From positions 13,392,349 through 13,456,348 of the forward strand of contig NC_088318.1 of NCBI RefSeq assembly GCF_910592395.1: a stretch of DNA of 64,000 bases. The letters run 5' to 3'. Shown one piece after another: positions 57,301 through 64,000 of this stretch. A model generated the notes under the pieces. That model did not search any database, was not told where the DNA came from, and saw only the letters and a program-made list of their open reading frames with translations. Numbering within the stretch: position 1 is the stretch's first letter; each line of letters begins with the position of its first letter. The DNA is from Lineus longissimus. Its lineage: Eukaryota; Nemertea; Pilidiophora; Heteronemertea; Lineidae. The position numbers and the translations under genes are program-made.

Positions 57301-58456
57301 TTTTGCAATTTGTGAAAATTTGTGACATGAAAATAAAATGTTAGGCAATTTCCAGTTCAATGTCTGATTGACTTTAACTAAATGACGGCATGATTCTTTC
57401 CAGCCACCTCCTCCTAGTTACGAAGAATCAGAACACAGAGAAACAACTCGGAGGCAATCACTGCCATGTCCACCACCGTATTCGACATTGATGAACCGAG
57501 CTGCTGAACATCGCCAGGCACGACGAGAAAGGGAGAGATCTGCTCAAAGTGATGGTGCGGTCTCTGGCAATGCTAACACAGTTGACACTGATATCAATTC
57601 AAATGTTCAGACTGTTCCACCTGTTACTCTCAATAGCAGTTGGGGGGCAAATGACATGTCAGGGTCAGAGCCTGATTCTGCCGTGCCAGGAGTTGGTGCT
57701 TTAACTCCATCAGCTCCGATACTTTCAGATGGCGACACAGATTCTAACGTAACTCAAGTGGCCGACTTGTCTCCTGCTGTCAATAATAACAGTATGATTA
57801 CTGCCTTCTCTAATCCTCTTCTTGGGTCAGTTGAGCCTGGCACTCTGCCCCTCACGGCAAGAGATGCAACTGTAATCATTTCAAGCATACCTGGGGATAT
57901 TTCTTCAGGTGTACATATCAGTAACATAGTTACTGATGTTGATGCTCAAGGTGAACATATCAGTAACGTGGTTAGTGATGGTAACTCGTCAGGTGCAACC
58001 AGTAATATGGTTAGTGATGGTGACGCACCGGGTGTACATATCAGTAATGTAGTTACTGATGTTAATGCTCCAGGTGTACACACCAGTAACATGGTTGGTG
58101 ATGGGGAAGCTCCAGGTGTACATAGCAGTAATGTAGTTACAGATGGTGATGCTCCAGGTGTACACACCAGTAACAGGGTTAGTGATGGTGAAGCTCCGGG
58201 TGTAGATAGCAGTAATGTAGTTACAGATGGTGATGCTCCAGGTGTACATATCAGTAACATGGTTACTGATAGTGACACGCCAGGTGTACATATCAGTAAC
58301 ATGGTTAGTGATGGAGACGCTGGCCAAGCACCCAAGCGAGAACAACGTTTGTCTGTTGATTCATCAGCCCTATTTGCTGAAAGTCAAACTGATCTTGCTG
58401 GTGAAAATACAAGTAAAAATGCTAGGGAAACCAGTAATTTGGATGGAAGGAAATAA
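51301..58456 (+). CDS. CUB3-LDLa type I membrane protein with PPxY tail (plus-strand paralog)
   Basis: Exons: 51301-51367, 51542-51788, 52180-52358, 52479-52654, 52838-53003, 53341-53370, 53589-53774, 54252-54476 and/or 54516-54731, 55090-55239, 56450-56608, 56987-57249, 57404-58456. With one of the duplicated exons it codes for 966 or 963 aa. Signal peptide 1-22 (MKSIWVVFLLLCVF); CUB-like domains at about 22-164, 164-278 and 288-425; LDLa with six Cys at 425-475; TM helix (LTWLFISLPILLVVCISFCM); basic stop-transfer RKSRNRHR; cytoplasmic tail of about 440 residues with three PPxY motifs (Tyr about 599, 622 and 642) and a ten-unit 14-aa repeat. PPxY motifs bind WW domains of Nedd4-family ubiquitin ligases; vertebrate LDLRAD3/LDLRAD4 share the LDLa-TM-PPxY layout. 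Role in receptor turnover or signalling is inferred. Confidence 0.85.
53341..53370 (+). CDS. 30-nt micro-exon between CUB2 and CUB3
   Basis: TCCTTTTCAG and GTAAGTTC flank a 30-nt exon (KRYLSQYKT), phase 1 at both ends. Matches the paralog's 24-nt micro-exon in position and phase, though not in sequence. Confidence 0.65.
54252..54476 (+). CDS. Half-CUB exon, version a
   Basis: 225 nt, phase 1-1, TTTCTATAG acceptor and GTTAGTAT donor. Encodes the C-terminal half of CUB3, with SDANVLYRYV and NKGLYLRLTG. No Cys. Homologous to the single 234-nt exon 43451-43684 of the minus-strand paralog (GLYLRIKGRF). Confidence 0.85.
54516..54731 (+). CDS. Half-CUB exon, version b
   Basis: 216 nt, phase 1-1, ATTTCCAG acceptor and GTAAGTT donor. 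Clearly a duplicate of version a (SDANILYKYV, NKGLYLRLTG, SYAIFRDLK), but with two Cys (GCELQV, VYVCISY). Only 39 nt separate it from version a. Confidence 0.85.
56841..56890. repeat. TTATATAGCGC...CTCAAAG SINE-like domain, copy 2
   Basis: TTTATATAGCGCTGTATCCA followed by CCGCTCAAAGTGCTGCATTC, in the intron between TM exon and first cytoplasmic exon. Confidence 0.5.
57907..58320 (+). repeat. Coding minisatellite, ten 42-nt units
   Basis: Ten 14-residue units of consensus GVHISNVVTDGDAP (one is 13). Unit differences are mostly at positions 4, 7-9 and 11-13. No frame break. The long minus-strand open frames here are a by-product of the repeat. Confidence 0.9.
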
Positions 58457-61400
58457 TCTTGACACTGTAAAAGACTGATTTACATGAAATTGCTCAAGTT
58501 GATGTGAATGTGATGAATGATTTGGACCACTTTCATAGGGACAGTGTTTCAACTGGAAATAACCTAGAATCAGGGGAAGAAATTAGTTAGAATCTTTGCC
58601 ACCAGGTTGGAGTACTGATGAGACAAGACCACAATTGATTTTTTAAGCCTTTTAGCAGTTAAATTGTCAATGTTTGACCGCGACGCAGCAAAGAACGCGT
58701 GGTGTTGTGAATCTGAAATTTAGATTATGTTATTCCGGACAGTCGGGCAAGTAAATGGTGAAAAATAAAATGGTGATTGACCACGGAAATTTTTTTTTAA
58801 TCGACAAATTAGACAGACTTTGATATTTCCACTCTTTTCAGCCAACTGGCAGAAAACACTCAAAACACGCCCCCTATTACCCAATTAGCAAAATTCGAAA
58901 TTAATTTTTTCATCAAATAATTTCTTTATATCTGTAGACTTGCCACAACAAATATTTTTTCAATACCTCTCCAAATATGTACTTGAGAGTAAAAAACATG
59001 CACTCGTCTAATAGATAGGCCTGGACCCTCCAACCTATGAATATTCATTAGTGGTCTTGTCTCTGATATTCTTTACATGACGTATTCTGTATTCTAGCTG
59101 TGGTCGGGTTGGCAGGAGAGAGAAAAAGTTTAGCAAAACCATTTAGAGCATCTGCATGAGTTTCGAACGTTATTGGGTCACTGATATCAAGACGACTTCA
59201 TTGAGGGAAACATCAGAATTTGACTAATAATTGATTTATTAAGATTTGGGAGTTTTAACTGTTATTTTTAAAAGATGGCTGTTAAGTTGAATTTGACTAC
59301 GTAAACATGTAGCCAAATTGTGCTACACGTATTGTTAAATTTGTACAGCAGGTAAAAAACCAGGAAGTGATGAAATTTCACTTCGTAGTCACACTCTGAT
59401 GTTCCCAAACTGATTTGTCATATTCTGAGTTTGGCTCGCTTTTAAAAGTGAAAGTTTATCTTTTGTGTATAAAGTAACTGTAGGCAGATTTGAACATGAA
59501 AACAAGCTTCATTTGATCTCTGATAGAGAGTCCCTTAAAAGTAATTCGAGATTTTGAACTAATCTTATGCAGCCTGCTAGATCTCAAAGAAGACCTTCAA
59601 ATTGTCGCATGCTATTTTGTGGTGCATGTCTCTGAATGATGATGCTGTGCTGCTAAGAGAGAGGGGGTTAACTTTTTAATTGATTTATTGTCTTTCTTGA
59701 ATTACTTTTCAAGGGAACATGCTTATGTATTATACATATCAATCTGGCCTACTTGAATGTCTTTGAAAGGGGCCTATATCATGAGTGCCATGTCTGTTAT
59801 TTTGTGCCATTACTGTTTATGCAGTTATTGCTGTTACTGTTTATGTGCTAGATTATGATACAGGGTGTTGAAAAAACAGTCTTGGTAGTTTTAAAATGTA
59901 ATGTTTTCAAAGGGAGACTATAGGTATTTTTGAATGGCTCTTTGTGGGTGAATAGCTTGGTTTTTTTGAGCATGGATTTCACCAGAGAATACATGTATCA
60001 TGTTGCTACTAGCTTTCATGAACGACATCGGAAAGGGTTGCTTTCTGAAAACGTTAAACTAAAAAACTCACAAGACTATTTTTAAGGCCGTACATGTTGC
60101 TTGATTTTTCCAACTTTATTTATTGATTAAAATGTAAAATACACTCGTTTTAGTGCACATTAGGAGCTAGAGATCATGTTTTTAAAACATGTTTTTCAAA
60201 AATTTTCTTATCTGTCATATTATTAACTAAAGCATACTGGAAAAATCTTTTGCAGTGAAATTCCCAGCAAATGAGCGATAATCCACTCAATTAAATCAGC
60301 AAATAAGTTATTCTTGGCTATGCTTAGAAGTTGACTTTTTGATGTTTTCTTCTCAATTAGATGTTCAGATGTAATTTTAAGGGGTCTGACTCGAGAGGCC
60401 TGATATGGCATGGATTTGAAGGAGCAGTCACATTCTGTTATGACAGCTTATGTATGTGCCTCCTTAAATATATAGGTATTTTTGCCACGGGAGTCGATGA
60501 GATCTCACAATTTAAAGAAACGTATTCTTCTAGATGTTATCTATAACTGTATACAAGATAAACGACTTGCCATATGTTGTTGTAATTATAACAAGTCATG
60601 GACTGATACCGAATCATTAAATTTCCTGAGGTCCTCTTTATTTCAAATATCCCCAGGTCCCCTGATATTTATCATATTAGCTGTAGCTTAGATGGAACTT
60701 ATTCCTGCTGCGACTTTGTCCTCAAAAGACCACTTCGGATAAATGAAACTATTGTATTAAACCGCAGAATCTCTCTACGTGCATTCTTTAAACCCCACGG
60801 AGCCTTAATCAGACCTTCATTTTCTAGGGAACTTGGGATATGACCAGGTATTTATTTGGCTCTCAACAAAGGATGAATGCCAGGAAAACAAGAGATTAAG
60901 TTTGAATAAAAAAAATGCTGGCATAAATTTTGAAGAGTTGACCTTTATTATTGTTCTTTGCTGTTTTTTGGTCTAATGATTCGGTGTTTGTCCATGACGG
61001 TTAAACTGTATTGTTATTTTATGAGAAATATTGTTGTATGGTGAAAGTATTTTCAAAATTCTACACAAATAAAATATATAAATACATGCCTGTTGATTTT
61101 TAAATTCATATGTTGTATAACTTTAGTTGTGGTAACCGAAGTAGGCCTAACTGTGTTATGGAGTCAGTGGAGTTGGTCAGTGTGCAATCTTATATAGGAA
61201 TATACAGTAGAACCTCTCTATAAGGGACAGCCTCAGGACGGACAAATGCTGTCCTATCTGCTGAGCCCATCTTGCAGTACATCACTGATATCTCTAGCAT
61301 GAACTCTTCTTGGTATCATCTGATGGAGAAATCCTTTTCCAAAAAGTTTCACATGGATGGTCATTTGCAATACGGCAGGAGTGTACGTCTGCCTGTATCA

Positions 61401-63275
61401 GCAAGTTGCATCTGTGGACTCCATCCTTTAAAGTGCACTGGCTTCAATGATATCAATTGAATGAAGTCAATTCTCTTGCTTGAATCAAATCTATGCTTTC
61501 CCACTCTGATGCAGTTCTCTCAATCTCATTATGTAGTACCAAAAACACACTGTAGGTGTCAGCAGTACCTAATTGATTGATTCATCTAGTGCTTGTACAA
61601 TCATCTCGTAGGAGAAGACGATTCTGCAGAATAATCGGATACATCGCCACGGTAATATGCAAATTGTCTTTATTCTTCATTACACCAAGGACGTGTACTC
61701 TAATCCTCGTATTGTTGTTATTTTATTGCATTTTGCATGATAGGTTATTCAGTATTGATATTCATATTTAGATATTTTTGTTTTGATTACTCCCTGCTAT
61801 GCAGTCCATTGTGTAAATGTCCAATGTACACTTCATTCTAACAGGCAAATCTCATGTAATTTGTAAAAGCTTATAAAGGGAGACCCCGCTCTTGTTCAAT
61901 TCGCTTGCAGTCATTATGCATACATAGTTATGATATCTGTATGTCTACCTTCACGACGACATTGTTGAAATTTATATTCAGTGCATATTTACAAGATTAG
62001 AAATGTTCAAATTCGAGTTCAATTTTCAAATTTTTGAAGGAGTGGACTCGACCTTTAATGCAAGGTTTTCATTGCTGTGCGGGGTCATCTGCAGAGATGA
62101 TATTTAGTGAAATTGGCTCTGTCGCTCTTTCTAATGGAAGAACCAATAAAAGCGAAGCTGGTACTACCTCAATTAACCCTCTGTGGCCCTGAAAACCTGT
62201 ACGTTTAAAGATGATATCATGAGGATTTACTTTCTATTGAGGTCACTCGAGTCAGCTGGACCATTGAAGCCTACAAATCAAGCTGATTCAACATAAGCCC
62301 TAACTTAACGACTCTTTCTGAGCAAACGTGAATATAATGCTGCCTTTTGGGGATGAAACCAAATGGAGGCTATTTAGTATTTTTAGACATCATTGCATTG
62401 AATTTAAAGGCACATCTGATGCGTGGAAACTTGTAAATTGTATTTGAATTAGAATAATTCTGCTCCAAATTGCTGGTAATTTTGTCTTGTATCAGTAGAC
62501 ATTATTGCACTCTAATTTAAAGGAACAGTTGACTGCAGAATTTGTGTTTGAATTTGACTATTGAAATAAAAATGCACTTTCGTTGAATGTTTGAATTGGG
62601 TGATAAAATGCCTTTAACTGCAGCATCTATGACTGTAGCAGACAGCTCTCACTGTATTAATGGCTGAAACTCTCGCAGCCTCTCATGAGTCATTGTACTC
62701 TAGACATTATGACTCGTGCAGTGTTGCATTGTCAAGGACAATATTTCAATGATGGGAGGTTCTCTGCAGTCATCATACTGCACTTGACATTTTATGAGGG
62801 AGAGTAGGGAAATGACGGGCTTGTGTAATGTCAAACTAGTTGCAGTTTTCTTCCGTTTTTTGTGAATTGTAGATTCCAGTGCCTGGGTACTGTACCCTAA
62901 ACTCCCAAATTCTGAACCTCTTTCTTTTTGTGGTTTGACCCGATTCTTATTTTGGCAATTTTTTCTCTCATTTTTTCTGATCAAAAAAACTCTTTACAAA
63001 TGATGCAGTGGAGTCTATGGCCTGGGCATTATTGATTGGTATTTCATGATTGGTGTGGGCAGGATCAGATCAATAAGTTAGGGAGCGTCTCAAAAAGGTT
63101 GATGACTGAAATGATGAATATTATCGTCTGAGGGAGATGGTCATCAGTTTTTGAGGCTTCATCATATTTTTGTAACAGCGGTTAACGTACTTGGTCCAAA
63201 GCTCTTTCTCACTTTTCGCTTATTGATGTTTCAGATGGCCCAGTTTTCTTCGTGCCGCTAAACGTTGATTAGAAG
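58457..63275. other. 3' region of the plus-strand CUB/LDLa gene and intergenic DNA
   Basis: Candidate AATAAA poly(A) signals at 58764 (308 nt past the stop) and 61068. A CAGTAGAACCTCTC repeat terminus is at 61205. I see no supported gene. Confidence 0.5.
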
Positions 63276-64000
63276 ATGGATCCTGGACGAAGAAATTGTA
63301 ATCGCCACAAACCATACAAGTGTGCGAATGGTCAGTGCACAAAAGGACCAGCAAATTGCCGTGAGTAGCTTTTGTAGTAATTGAGTAGGGCACCTCAACC
63401 AGCACGCAACCACGTTCCAGCTTGATACCATTGATTGCTTCAACTTGCAATCCATCCCTATAGCCAGCCTCTTCGATTAATCTTTAAGCCAATGGAAGAG
63501 AAGTGAGCAAACTGCAAACTGCATGGTTGGAATAAAACGTTATTTTTTCTTGCAGATTCTTCACGCCATTGTAAGGCGTACCCACTCAACCCACGCAGAT
63601 ATCAATGTCCGGAGGGAAATTGTGTGCGATTTGATTACCACTGTAGTAAGTATGATTTGACTGTCGAAGATGAAATGAGCCACATGAATAAATCAGGACC
63701 TGCAGAATTGAACCCCGGACGTCACAGGAGACATGTGCTGATGTTTCCTGGGCCACTCCAACAGCCAGCGCATGTTTGTGATCTCGGAGCTTTCTGTTTC
63801 GAGATGGACATACCTGAGAAAGTTTCTTTGATGCTGGGTTTCGGTTTGTCTTCTTTCACTTTAATTTTGGTCTTCTTTCTCCCAGTACGACCCTGCGGCT
63901 TCGAACAAACTGACACATCATCGAACACACCAGTACGCCATAGATACAAGTATGACTACCAATGTCCGCACTTCCCCCTGAAATGTGGACGCAGCCCATC
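63276..64000 (+). CDS. Cys-module secreted or membrane protein, 5' part (continues beyond window)
   Basis: Three exons: up to 63360 (from ATG 63276, or from an acceptor at about 63272), 63556-63645 and 63896-64000+. Each encodes a module with spaced Cys: CNRHKPYKCANGQCTKGPANC; CKAYPLNPRRYQCPEGNCVR...C; CGFEQT...YQCPHFPLKC. Introns lie in phase 1, with strong donors (GTGAGTAG, GTAAGTAT) and acceptors. The YxCxxGxC core resembles the first half of LDLa domains but lacks the DxSDE calcium loop. There is an in-frame TAG just before ATG 63276 and no signal peptide, so the true N-terminus may lie upstream. Confidence 0.5.

Noticed and set aside
57946-58345. Long minus-strand open frames of 118-129 aa
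   Set aside because: Created by the periodic coding minisatellite on the plus strand.

Overview
The window is animal nuclear DNA, not bacterial. Genes are split by GT-AG introns, protein families are metazoan, coding density is low, and intergenic and intronic DNA is full of MITE-like inverted repeats and SINE-like fragments. Frequent ACATGTA words, an intronless FMRFamide-receptor-like GPCR cluster and CUB/LDLa membrane proteins suggest a marine invertebrate, probably a spiralian (annelid, mollusc, brachiopod or nemertean type). That placement is inference.

Layout. (1) 1150-28551, minus strand: a complete transglutaminase (TGase) gene. It has 13 shared exons (1150-7787) and two mutually compatible N-terminal starts. 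One is a proximal first exon (8111-8276) with an N-myristoylation-type start. The other is a distal three-exon N-terminus (28430-28551, 10616-10678, 9580-9719). (2) 12024-23250, minus strand, inside the 17.8 kb distal intron of that TGase: four intronless class A GPCR paralogs in tandem. The middle two lie in a recent ~3.1 kb segmental duplication, and all four are preceded by a recurring short GTCGCC..TAGGCTTGT module. (3) 24-28 kb and 30 kb: nested inverted-repeat elements. (4) 32180-34639, plus strand: a seven-exon (5' incomplete) gene for a C2H2-like, Cys-rich, single-pass membrane protein that I could not name. (5) 41498-46467, minus strand, and 51301-58456, plus strand: a divergent pair of paralogous type I membrane proteins with CUB-CUB-CUB-LDLa-TM architecture and nearly the same exon lengths and phases. 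The plus-strand copy has a duplicated half-CUB exon separated by only 39 nt, three PPxY motifs and a coding 42-nt minisatellite. (6) 63276 to the window end, plus strand: the start of a gene whose exons each encode a small Cys module.

Most interesting points: the two-promoter TGase (acylated versus Arg/Tyr-rich N-terminus) with a receptor cluster nested in its intron; the likely mutually exclusive half-CUB exons; and the repeated upstream module of the GPCR cluster. All splice models were made by eye from consensus splice sites, phase continuity and family similarity. The TGase models total 2391 nt (796 aa) and 2232 nt (743 aa), and the CUB/LDLa models 2064 nt (687 aa) and about 2.9 kb (963-966 aa), all in frame. 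No transcript evidence was available.
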